In this document: positions 19,079 to 29,145 of the stretch, one piece after another
How the letters are laid out: each line of letters opens with the position of its first letter
Numbering within the stretch: position 1 is the first letter of the stretch
Source of the DNA: Phytophthora colocasiae
Taxonomy: Eukaryota; Oomycota; Peronosporomycetes; Peronosporales; Peronosporaceae
Direction of reading: 5' to 3'
Assembly (NCBI GenBank): GCA_018806915.1
Contig: JAGKQI010000098.1
Coordinates: forward strand, 3,348,001-3,412,000
Length of the DNA: 64,000 bases
The notes under the pieces: generated by a model
Databases searched by the model: none
The model's input: the letters and a program-made list of their open reading frames with translations, nothing else
What the model was told of the DNA's origin: nothing
Made by a program: the position numbers and the translations under genes

Positions 19079-20333
19079 TCACCCGTGTCCATACACAATA
19101 CCACGGACAGTTTTCAGCATGACATCTCCCCATGCCATGATACCCGTCGCAAGTTCTTGTAGAGCATCCTCAGAGATAGCGAAATTGGGTCGGTGGATCT
19201 TCAGAAATGCAGCACGGCGCATTGTCACGACGAGTTTATCCTTTTCGTCGCTGTTGATTGCAAACAGAGCACAAGCTGATACGTCTTTCCGTACACGTTC
19301 GGCTGGGTTGTATGGATACAACTCGTCCTCGTCAATAGAATCGAGAACGACGATGCCATACTTCCCATCCGGATCAAACTTCGGAAACAACAACGAGCTT
19401 GTCTCCATGGTGATGTTGCCGTGAACAGTTGACAGCACGCGGGCATTGTAAACACAGCCGTCGATCGTCTCGTAGTCGTCCCTCACCGTGACGTGACCCA
19501 GACGTTCTGTAATACTGATCTCCATGTTGGTGAGGTAATAGACGGCTGCATCGTAGACTTGCTGGAGTGACTTGACGCCTGGGAACTGCACCGTCTCGAA
19601 GCGTACGCCACAGAAGTCACCTTCTGCCGTCTCGAATCGTGTGTCGGAGTACTGCGTTTTAGATGGATCGGCATAATGTCTCGGTTCCATCACAAAGTTG
19701 TAGGCGTTGCGAAGCTTTTCCTCTCGAATTGACAGGAGCTTCGCTCGGCGCAGATCCCAGTCTTTCGGGAGATAAATCCGAGTGTAAAGCGGATGAGATT
19801 GTTGAGTCCCCTGTAGCAAATAGTTTTGGAGATTGGCTTCAGTGTTCGAGTTCGTAGGCACAAACGAGAAAAAAAAAACTTACCAGACATTCCACCAGGC
19901 CCGAATGTAGTTTAGCAACGTGCGTATGTTGCGCCCTGCCAGCTTGGATCAGCTGGAGATTCTCTGTTTCAGCTTGTGCCATCAATTTATCCACCCTTGA
20001 GCTCTGTCGTGCACGTACTGCGACTTCTGACTCAAGCATAAGAATTTGCTGTCGAAGATCTTTTGCTTCCTCCTGTAGCGTTGCAAAACAGTTTTAGTGA
20101 GGTGATACGATACAGGAACGTAGCTGACTGTACCGTACTCTTCGTGCCGTGTAGGTGCATTTGCGTCGCTTTGGTTTTGCGTGGCCGGCTGGTTTGGGCT
20201 GTGAAGCAACTTGCGCTTCGTGGAGAAGTTGTTCGAAGCTGCTCTGGCAGATTGGAGCCATTTCTTGCAGGTGCAACAAGAAATGGGGTTCGCTGTCGTG
20301 AAGTTGAATCGCAAAGTGGTTAATACCTGCCAC
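19079..20333 (-). CDS. M96-like oomycete protein, copy A
   Basis: Minus-strand exons 20333-20139, 20072-19884 and 19810-19079, all phase 0, giving 371 aa. A basic KPKRRKCTY block at the end of exon 1 leads into a heptad-rich coiled coil in exon 2, the same layout as copy B. Exon 3 encodes a globular domain with blocks FCGVRFETVQFPGVKS, YYLTNMEISITERLGHVTV and ERVRKDVS. These resemble a large oomycete family often annotated as M96 mating-specific-like, whose function is unproven; the basic-plus-coil head suggests DNA binding. The start could be the internal Met about 24 codons in. It differs from copy B mainly in the head and ends, because the centre is nearly identical. Confidence 0.75.
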
Positions 20334-20698
20334 CTTCGCTATTCACTGATTATTCATTGTGGAGTTTACGTCGAGGTTCCAGTTGCTTATTTAATAGAAC
20401 GTGGTCAACAGTGATGTCTTTCCAAAGTTGACGCACAGGGCAAATCTAACAATGTGCAAGAAAAATATCTGCTGTTGTGAAAACGGATGGCCTACAGGCA
20501 TGGTCACAATGACGTAACAGGAGGTAACATTGTTACCGTAACATGGCAACTTTTGGTTCGGATGATTGATTAGCTTATGCTTTACTGGTTGCGCTTGTAT
20601 GCAGGTACATCTCTCTGTATATCTCTCTTCGTTCAGAAGTTTTTGTTGAGTGCGAGTGATATTTTTTTATGGATATCCAGCTATTAGGAACCTTAACC
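20334..20698. other. Spacer between tandem paralogues
   Basis: 365 bp holding the promoter of copy A and the 3' end of copy B. No gene or notable repeat was found. Confidence 0.5.
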
Positions 20699-21839
20699 TT
20701 AGCAATCACCATACACAAAACTACGTATCGACTTGACCATGACATCTCCCCACGCCATTATTCCGGCGGCTAGTTCTTGCTGCGTGCTCTCCGGGATTGA
20801 GAACTGAGGACGGTGAATCTTCAAGAAGGCCGAACCCCTCATTGTGACGACGAGTTCTCCTTCTGTCCCGTCCACCGCAGGTTTTCTTTTTGCGGTGAAA
20901 ACTGCAGTAGCGGACACGTCTTTCCGTACACGTTCGGCTGGGTTGTATGGATACAACTCGTCCTCGTCAATAGAATCGAGAACGACGATGCCATACTTCC
21001 CATCCGGATCAAACTTCGGAAACAACAACGAGCTCGTCTCCATGGTGATGTTGCCGTGAACAGTTGACAGCACGCGGGCATTGTAAACACAGCCGTCGAT
21101 CGTCTCGTAGTCGTCCCTCACCGTGACGTGACCCAGACGTTCTGTAATACTGATCTCCATGTTGGTGAGGTAATAGACGGCTGCATCGTAGACTTGCTGG
21201 AGTGACTTGACGCCTGGGAACTGCACCGTCTCGAAGCGTACGCCACAGAAATCTCCTTCCTCAGATTCAAAGAGTTCGTCCGAGTACGTTGTCTTGTCAG
21301 TCTCGACGTATCGTTTGGGATCCATGATGAAGTTGTAGGCGTTGTTCAACTTCTCATCACGTATCGATATTAGTTTAGCTCGACGGCCATTCCAGTCCTT
21401 AGGGAGGCAAATCCGAGTGTAGAGTGGGTAAGACTGCTGAGACCTCTGTAGCAACGCAGCAAAAGTTAAACAACCTACTGTAAGAAATGATACGTGAAGT
21501 TATGGACGAACCAGGCATTGACTGATGGCAGACTGCATCTTAGCGACGTGAAGCTGCTGAGTCCGGATACTTTCCCTCATCTCGGCGTTTTCCTCTTCAG
21601 TTTGCTTCCGTAAGATATCCACTTCCGATTCTTCTCCTCCTGACTCGACCGATCGAAGTTTCAGAACTGCCACCTGTGACTCCATTCGTCGGGCTTCGTC
21701 ACGAAGTTCAAGCGCTTTCTCCTGCAATTCGACAGCAAGCAAAACGTTAGGCTTTTTAAATCTGGATCTGTTGTCTGCTGCCCCATCGTACCCGACGCAC
21801 AGCATAAGTGCACTTGCGGCGCTTTTGTTGTTTCCCCAT
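20699..21839 (-). CDS. M96-like oomycete protein, copy B
   Basis: Minus-strand exons 21839-21792, 21721-21512 and 21445-20699, all phase 0, giving 334 aa. The N-terminus MGKQQKRRKCTYAVRR is a compact basic region. Exon 2 is a strongly charged coiled coil (LRDEARRMESQVAVLKLR...). Exon 3 is the same globular domain as copy A, arranged head-to-tail with it. Intron positions and phases are identical in both copies, showing tandem duplication. The head is shorter than in copy A. Residue identity is complete through the central domain and falls sharply outside it. Confidence 0.78.
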
Positions 21840-22393
21840 CGCGTCCTTTCGTAAATGTATCAAAGCGGCAGTTCGTAAAGTGATCAGACACGAGTTTTAC
21901 CTACACCACGATTATCACTGACAATCAATTGGTTGTCAGTGATAATCATGCAAAGGTGTGGTCAACATCTGTGGACCGAGCAAGTTGACGCGCAGGATCG
22001 TCATGCATGATTCAGCCAACGTCATACTACCTCTGTGCGGAAAATGATGAGCATTTTAAAAAAAATTGCGCAGCGCTCCGCCTCGTTTTTTTGGGGAGTT
22101 ATTAGATTTGCAGAGGAGCTATGCGTTTGTGTTGAGCTGCTGAAAAAAAACTAAAAGAAATTTGTGAGTGCTCCGCCACATTAGAAGTACTACTAGTAGT
22201 AAAACGGATCAAACTCAGACGTCGTTGACGTCTCACGAGCAGTTAATGCGTCTGGAACATCAACAGGAGTTGTCAATACAGAAAAGGAGAGTACAACATG
22301 TACTTGATCACGTGAGGCTCACAGAATGATATTCGTGACGTGGCTGTCTTCGGTCGACCTAGCTCACATTTACACAACGGTTAACGATCGTCT
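21840..22393. other. Upstream region of copy B with a perfect hairpin
   Basis: No gene. It contains a 15-bp perfect stem (21910-21924 / 21933-21947) with an 8-nt loop, beginning 71 bp upstream of the copy B ATG, with weaker flanking complementarity (ACACC/GGTGT). The rest holds A-rich and GCTCCGCC-containing stretches without recognisable features. Confidence 0.55.
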
Positions 22394-25300
22394 CTAGTCC
22401 TTGAAGAAAATGCGTGCGCCGTTGAGAGACCAATCGAGCAGGTCGAACTCGCGGCGGTTCAGCTCAATGCGCTTGGCTGTCAGCTGCAGCGTATGCACCT
22501 CTTCTTCGTCATCAATGAGCTCGGCGGTGGTCTCCTTCTGCTTCTTGGCCGCCTGTTCCTTCTTGCGTGCCTCACGCTCCGCCTGCTTCTCAATGTAAGC
22601 TTCTTCCTCGGCCTTGTACTTCCGCACAACCTCTTCGAACCAGTGCAGCGAGTCAAATTGCTGTAATCAAAACGAAAAAATATCAGTAGAAGGTTGGAAA
22701 TCACTGCGGAAATGCACAAACGTTACCTCTCCCTGGTCCAGAATGGCCAAGATATACGCAAGTCCGATAGCGAAACCATCATCCGAGAAGTACGACTCAC
22801 GGCGACGAGTGTTCTTGTACATCAGGTCCTTGGCCTGCACTGTCGTCTCGACATAGTTGATCGTAAGCGCCGGGATAATGGCGTAGAAGTTGACCAAGTG
22901 CTTCTGTTCGTCACTCGCAGTGACATCCTGGAAAACCTTCACCAGGACCTTGAAGTAATCGTTATTTTCCGAGAAGTTTTTGGCCAGCGTCGAGATGACA
23001 GAGTCCAAGTTGCGAGCAGCCACGACCGTCTCACGCGATAGCTTGGCGCCTGCGATCTCATCTTGGAGTACCTCGCCCGTCTCTTCGTTCTTCTCTTCTG
23101 CGACGCCATCTCCAGCATAAGCTTCGAACTTGAAGTGTGTGTGGTTTAAGTCTGGCACGAATTTGATAGCGTTGCTGCAGTAATTCATACCCGCCGAGCG
23201 TACCATGCGTACGTACCCCAGAGCATTGCCGATTTCCGTAATCAGCATACGGAATTGGTCTAGAAACGTTTTACCCGAGTCCGAGACACCCAACTTGCGG
23301 ATATCCTTGTTGAACTGGAACGCACGGTCGAACGGATACTTGTTGTCCACTTCCTTGTCGTCACGGTGCTTCTTGTACCAGCGCTTCTCGCGCTGCAGAT
23401 AACTCTTAATGTACTCGTCGAAGAGGAACTGCGAGAAGATGTCGAACTTTTTGGTCAGGAACTGGTAGGTGAAGTTTACCGTCGTGTTCATGATGCCCAT
23501 GCCGTGCGTGCGGATGGAGCTCGCGATCGAGTGGATGTTGATCGAGTTCAGGTGGCGAGAGCCCTTGTCACTGCGGCGCTCCAGGAAGAACTGCTGGTTC
23601 AAATTGTAGTTGTACCGAGCCACAAAAATCTGGATGTTGCGCATGATCTGAAGAATATCCAGTCCCTGGTCCAGCGATCCCATCGGCAGGTGATTGTCTG
23701 CAAGACTCAAGCCATACTTGTCATTGGCCAAGTTACGCATCTCGCCGTACGTTTTCCAGTCGTGGAGTGCAACGGTGGTTAAGTTGTAAAACGTGCTCTC
23801 CAGATAATGAGTGACGTGTTGGCGCAGGTCTAACGTCTTCCCGTGAAGGCGGATGGGTCGCAGGTCCAGATAGTAATGGAGCACCTTGAAGTCCGCACTT
23901 TTGGGGTTGGGCGCGTCCAAATGGTCCAGATGGACTGAGTGAACGTGCAAACGGAGATCATTTTCCACGTCCTTGCATAAATTCTCCACAACTTCCTCCT
24001 CCAAGACCGACTCAATGAACTCGGCGTAAGCGTTCACGTACAGCTCATTGTCTGTCTCGTGCTGTGCGCCGCGAAGCAGTTTAATCGCGTCGAGGAAGCC
24101 ACCGACAACGTACTGGATACGATTCGCCTGCTCGGGTTGGCTGTAGAGATCCGCTAGGAACGGGTGAAGCAGTTCGCGGCTCCAGTAAAAGAACGAGCAG
24201 TCACATGCACTACGAATCTTGCGCTGGAAATCGCTGAGAAGCCGCAGTTTCCAGATGAGCCTTACAGGCTCTCCAGCATCCTTGAGGCCCATTGGGACAG
24301 TGGTGTCCATGTCGCTGCCCTTCTCACTGGCAGCGCTACCGTTATCCGGTGATATCATCGCGATCTGAGCTGCGAGGTCAAGAACAGTGATTCGTGTGTA
24401 CGAAAAGGATTCGCCAGAGTTCAGAATGTCTTCCAGCACCGTCACAGCCGCCAGAACATCCAGTTTCGTGTCATCAAACTTCTTGCTGGCTTCCAGGTGC
24501 GCTTTCAACGGGCGGAAGAACGAGAACAACGAATGGGCCACTTGACGCAGCAAATGGGACGACGACTCGGCAAGGATCGGGTTCTTCCGAGCGAACATGA
24601 ACTCCACAGCCTTCAGAATCTCAATGCACGTGTACAGTGGTCGCACAACGCGCTTCGGCATTGGAATTTGAAGCGACAGGTGCAAGTTCACAAGAGTGTG
24701 CATCATCGTTTGCACTCGCTTGGCAAGAATCAGTCCCTTGAGGATCAGGTTGCCACGAATACTCAGCGTACGAGAAGCATCACCCATGCCTCGAGTGGTT
24801 GGCTGGAAGAAAGATTCCATACGCACTAACCACGCACTCAACTCCAACTTGGCGGTCGTTACGTCAGCTGGGAAGGCATCGTCCAGAGAGTGCAAGTATT
24901 CGCGACGGAACTGCACGATGTCAGTCGGGTGCAGCTTCTTCGACGTCATAGGCGAGTACTTGAGCAAAAAGTCCGGCATGTACCACATGATCTTGCCGCA
25001 AAGGGTCACACACGGAGCCTTAGTCTGCATTTCCCACAAGCGCTTGTATAGCGCAGGATCGGCTGGAACATTGGACGGTTGAAGCCGACGAAGCAGCACG
25101 TACAGCCCTGCTGTACCGATCAGATCGTTCCGTTCGAACGTCTCTGTAGCTGACGTAATCGCACCCTCGGCAATACTCAAACGGGCACTGATACAGTGCA
25201 CAAACTCCTCCAGGAACACTCGATTCGTGCGGATGTCAATCCTCGACTCTCCTCCGCTGCTGCTTGCACGTCTACCACCTCTCTCGCTGTCACTTCCATC

Positions 25301-26902
25301 TTCTTCTTCTCCGTCTTCTGCAACATCGCCACCAGAAAACACCTCGAAATCTTGCTCGATACAGCTCTGAAACACCTGTGCGCTCATGATCGTCTGGTCC
25401 AGACTGACCAGAAGTCGCTCAAACTGCTTCACCTTGTCCACTGTGACGTTATACCGGGGCGGGTCCGAGCGCACGTACTGCATCATGCGTTTGTATTTGT
25501 CCCAGGACGTGATGATGTTTGGATTGTCAATGACAATGGCATCAATAGTGATCATGACCTCAAGCAAGCTTGCCAGCGCGTCGAACACCGGGTGGAGGTG
25601 TACGAGCTTGAACGTCGACTTCCATAGTTTCTGGAAGCTCTGGTACAGGCTCGCAAGTTGATGGATCATGTTGATCGTGATGGCGTTGCATCGGTCCACG
25701 AAGTTGGAGATGTCCTGGAAGAACGCCAGCATGCGTCCAATGTGCACTTCGTCCTCGCCACCTTTCACCTCCCCTTCCTCTCCATGGCGAGCCTGCCCGA
25801 ACATGATGAGTGCTGGGTAGAAATTGTCCTCCACCGTCACCTTGAGCTCGGAGATTTCATCACATAAGACGGAAAACACCGTCAAGACCTTGTTGAACAG
25901 CTCGTTGTCCGTTTTAATCAAATCCTGGACGTCCACACGTTCAGCCGGGTGAAGATACAATTGAATAGGGTCCGCCTGCAATATTTCATCACTGTAATTA
26001 GCTTCACGAACTCACAAAAGAGATGTAATCTCAACCACGTACCCAGTATCCCCACACTTCCGACATGGCGGCCGTAATAGCGTCTTCGATCTCCTTGAGC
26101 TTCGTCTGGAACATATCAAACACTCTTCGTCACTAACTAGCAGTAAAAGCAGTCGTTCTCCTAATACTTCCTCACCGTGTGGTCATTAATGATGGTCAAC
26201 CCTCGCTGTAGCTCCTCTCGAATCGGTTGCTCTATCCACAAAATCAAACCACTCTCATCAGCCCAACATGAATAAAATCAACAGCTTCCGTATCCTCTCA
26301 CCTTGAGCGTCAAATTCAGAGAAGGGACTTCCGAATTGATCGTCGGCCAAGTTCCAGTTCTCGGTAATCGTCGACAACGCGTTGCTGTCTTTGCGCTTTT
26401 TCCCCTTTGTGACTCCGAAGTTGGACACAAAAGACGACTGTCTGCCTCTCGTGCCGCTCATACTAGAGCGACTGCTGGTGCGCGAGAGCCTCGAGGCCCT
26501 CGAGTCCGACCTGGATCTGTTGTGGCTGGTTGAAGCTCGTCCTCCGAGCCCCGTGAGGCGCAAGTCCCTGGCCGACATCTCTGACGCACGTGAGTCAGCG
26601 CGTCCCATGTCGAAGCGCGTGGAATCCGCCCACGAAGCCTTCGAGTCGAACCGCGGGCGCGTGTGTTGGCGCTGGGACGGAGACGAGAGCACGCTGGACT
26701 CGTCCGAGAAGCTACTGCTGAGGCTGCTGCGCATGGCGTCGCTGTCCACGCGACGATTGCGCGATGGCGCGTCCTCTTCAACGGCAGCTACGGGGGCGTC
26801 TTTCTCCTTGTTCTTTGCCTTGTCATTGCCCTTTGGGGCCTTCTTCTCCTTCTTCTTCTTCTCAGACTCGCTCATAGCGGACAAGCTCCTCCGACGTGTC
26901 AA
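22394..26902 (-). CDS. WASH complex subunit 4 (SWIP) homologue
   Basis: Minus-strand exons 26902-26302, 26231-26176, 26105-26043, 25975-22727 and 22660-22394 join in phase to 1411 aa. The C-terminal part carries family signatures: NFYAIIPALTINYVE, SYFSDDGFAIGLAYILAILDQ, FDSLHWFEEVVRKYK and the terminal EFDLLDWSLNGARIFFKD. The long helical middle fits SWIP. WASHC4 is a core subunit of the WASH regulatory complex, which activates Arp2/3 on endosomes. The first 200 residues are a low-complexity Ser/Arg/Lys head that animal WASHC4 (about 1170 aa) lacks. A second ATG, nine codons in, is equally plausible. An acidic insertion lies near residue 435. Confidence 0.9.
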
Positions 26903-26924
26903 TTGTTTCTCAGTCGTGCGCAGC

Positions 26925-26956
26925 CTTAGGTACGCACCGCCTTAGGTACGCACCGC
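26925..26956. repeat. 16-bp tandem duplication
   Basis: CTTAGGTACGCACCGC occurs twice back to back, beginning 23 bp upstream of the WASHC4 start codon. It is a recent duplication in the 5' region; any regulatory role is unknown. Confidence 0.7.
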
Positions 26957-27253
26957 CGCAATAAGGACTGAGGCCAGAAAACCGAGGAGCCTCCTTTGTT
27001 GATGGTCAACAAAGGTAGAGAGATTCACTGCAATTTTATATAATAAACTTTAACAGTTGTGATAGATGGGGCCAGTGCCGGCGTACACCGATCGACAGAA
27101 TGCAGCGTCCATATAAAAAGGGCGCCTGTGATATAAAATTGTGTGCACATTTTGTTATCAACCAATCAAATTGCCCGATGCAGCGTTCAATCGCTAAAAT
27201 AAAACTCCACCAGCCACTCGATAAAACGGAGGTCTCCACCAGCCACTCGATAA

Positions 27254-27540
27254 AATGGAGGAAGCGGACGAGGAGTCCTCGCAGCCCCCACCACCCGCGA
27301 CAGTATTGCAGGAAGCAAAGGAGGTTGCCACACACAGGCCTCCTTGACGAGGTGTACGCGCCAGCCAAACAACGCCGCATGCACTACACAATACAAGAAA
27401 AACGACGTGTCCTTTTAAGCTATAGAGGGGCTAAGCCAACGCAAAGCTACGCAAGAGCAACAGCTACTGCTACGACGGCGAAAGGAGAGCGCTTGGCTAC
27501 GATAAAGCGTGCCATTTCAGCCTGGGAATCCATTAAACCG
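27254..27540 (+). pseudogene. Possible decayed transposon HTH fragment
   Basis: A start codon near 27255 opens MEEADEESSQPPPPATV..., which stops after about 30 codons. In another frame the DNA continues as HYTIQEKRRVLLSYR...GERLATIKRAISAWES, reminiscent of the N-terminal helix-turn-helix of DNA transposases. The two pieces look like one frameshifted ORF next to a MITE. Evidence is weak. Confidence 0.3.
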
Positions 27541-27697
27541 TCACTAGTGCAATTTTTAGTGCAAAATACAGCTGCTCTCTATCTTTTACCAAAATCGATA
27601 TTAATTCGCTCTCACATAACCAGTCTACACGCGCCGAACAGACTTTGCACCTGCGGGAAAGTGGTCGTTGCATTCTGTCGATCGGTGTATGGCAATA

Positions 27698-27861
27698 CAG
27701 TCTTCTGCCTCAATAAAGAAGCCTGAAAAACCGATAACCTTCCGAGCTGCATATCACCAATTTATGAACTGACAAAATTTTAAATCGAACTGTCTTGTCT
27801 ATTACTTATAACCTTGCCATTTGCATGCAGACTCCAACTTCTTTATTGAGGCAGAAACCTG
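27698..27861 (+). mobile_element. MITE copy 1, TA target site
   Basis: 164-bp element with about 23-bp terminal inverted repeats (TTCTGCCTCAATAAAGAAG core) flanked by TA at 27696-27697 and 27862-27863. The whole unit recurs in reverse orientation at 50326-50490 with only a handful of differences. There is no coding capacity. TA duplication and CAG/CTG ends suggest a Tc1/mariner-mobilised MITE. Confidence 0.85.
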
Positions 27862-27914
27862 TACATGTGAGCTCTACGCCTTTTTGCAAGCTCTACCGTC
27901 CACAATTATTGTAC

Positions 27915-28177
27915 AGGTTTCCCCGCCTAATTTGCAACTGCATCAAGTAATTTACCTCGATCAGGGAGTGAAGATGCGGATGCGATTTGCTCTATCTGGT
28001 CTGCCAATGTACTGAGTTACATGCAATCACGGGGGAAATGGATGAAGGTTCAAGGAAGATAATCCCTCCCAATTTTTCAGTAACTCAGTACCTGATGCAT
28101 CTATGTGATACCTGTGCAGATTTTGCATCCTGGCAGATTTTCTTGGTCCGACCCCTGCAAATTAGGCGGGGAAACCT
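27915..28177. repeat. Fold-back element with nested inverted repeats
   Basis: Perfect 22-bp inverted repeats at 27915-27936 and 28156-28177 enclose a second perfect 12-bp inverted pair at 28009-28020 and 28080-28091. Intervening segments show patchy complementarity. The nesting indicates a decayed fold-back element or MITE. No clear target duplication was found. Confidence 0.6.
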
Positions 28178-28396
28178 ACTGCGTCCTGAGGTCTGGACTC
28201 ATTGCGTCTTTCTGCCAGAGGTCTGGACTCATTGCGTCTTTCTGCCAGCTTAACCCTAATAACTATCTGCGACAATTGCGGATAAGGAGAGCTACTCCAC
28301 GGTATTTTCAGCGTCCCTTTCTGACCGTATAGCTGAGTCCGTATACTGAGTCCGCATCAGAATCAGAGTCATCGGACGTCGGAGTCAACTGTTTGC

Positions 28397-29098
28397 ATGA
28401 TTAATACCAGAGACGAAGAACTCCAACTCGATGCCCAGGATCGAGAGAGCATGAGAAACGAGCTCATCGTCAGGCGCCCCGATCTACCCATCAACCAGGA
28501 CGACATGGTTGAGTTCTCAAGGACTCACCTGTTGTACCTTCTCCGGCTAGCGCCGCTTACGGAAACGAACGCTGCTGGTGACTTGGTATGGACGGAAACA
28601 GGGAAGTTCTTCCCTGGCCTGAAGCGAGAACCCATAGGTAGGTATGCAAATCTACATGCAGCCAAGTACGGGTACACTACTGTTAGCTGCATTGATAGGT
28701 TTAAAAAGGTAGCTTCGTCCTACATCGCGAAAGGGTTGCCGGACATTCCGGAGAATCGAAACCTCGTGTACGCGATGTCGATCGATGGCCTTCCCTGGGA
28801 CGCGGAGGTGCTACTGAGGGTGGAGCAGGGGTTCAGGAATCAGCTCGACCGCGAGGGTCGACGCCTACGCCAGCACGCCCAAGGAGAGGAGTACGCGGCA
28901 AACAGCTCCATCCTGGCTGAGACGTACGAGTTCCTGACGACCAGCCACCAAGGAGACGAACTGTACCAGCTCATGGACAGCTTGACGTTGATGTTGCAGT
29001 GGTACCTGTACACACCTCGTAGATGGCTGCATGGGGCAACCAGCTGCACTTTTGCTAGCTACACTTTTTCATTTGGCTACCATCCAACGTCCATGTAG
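28397..29098 (+). CDS. Hypothetical protein, repeat-associated
   Basis: A 233-aa ORF with a normal start and charged, helix-rich composition (for example LPINQDDMVEFSRTHLLYLLRL and IDRFKKVASSYI). No domain is recognised. The last 30 residues are aromatic and Ser-rich and look like read-through into non-coding DNA. Its position between transposon debris and the transporter gene suggests a mobile-element-derived or lineage-specific gene. Confidence 0.4.
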   Translation: MINTRDEELQLDAQDRESMRNELIVRRPDLPINQDDMVEFSRTHLLYLLRLAPLTETNAAGDLVWTETGKFFPGLKREPIGRYANLHAAKYGYTTVSCIDRFKKVASSYIAKGLPDIPENRNLVYAMSIDGLPWDAEVLLRVEQGFRNQLDREGRRLRQHAQGEEYAANSSILAETYEFLTTSHQGDELYQLMDSLTLMLQWYLYTPRRWLHGATSCTFASYTFSFGYHPTSM

Positions 29099-29145
29099 TA
29101 GTTCTTAGCTCCACTTCTTGATTTACCTTACCACCTTAATCCGCT

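Larger units (their letters stand above)
26957..28396. other. Repeat-rich intergenic region
   Basis: No intact gene. It holds a decayed transposon-like ORF, a MITE and a fold-back element listed separately, a partial duplication around 27208-27261 (CCACTCGATAAAA units 29 bp apart), and a 30-bp tandem duplication around 28188-28246. Confidence 0.6.
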
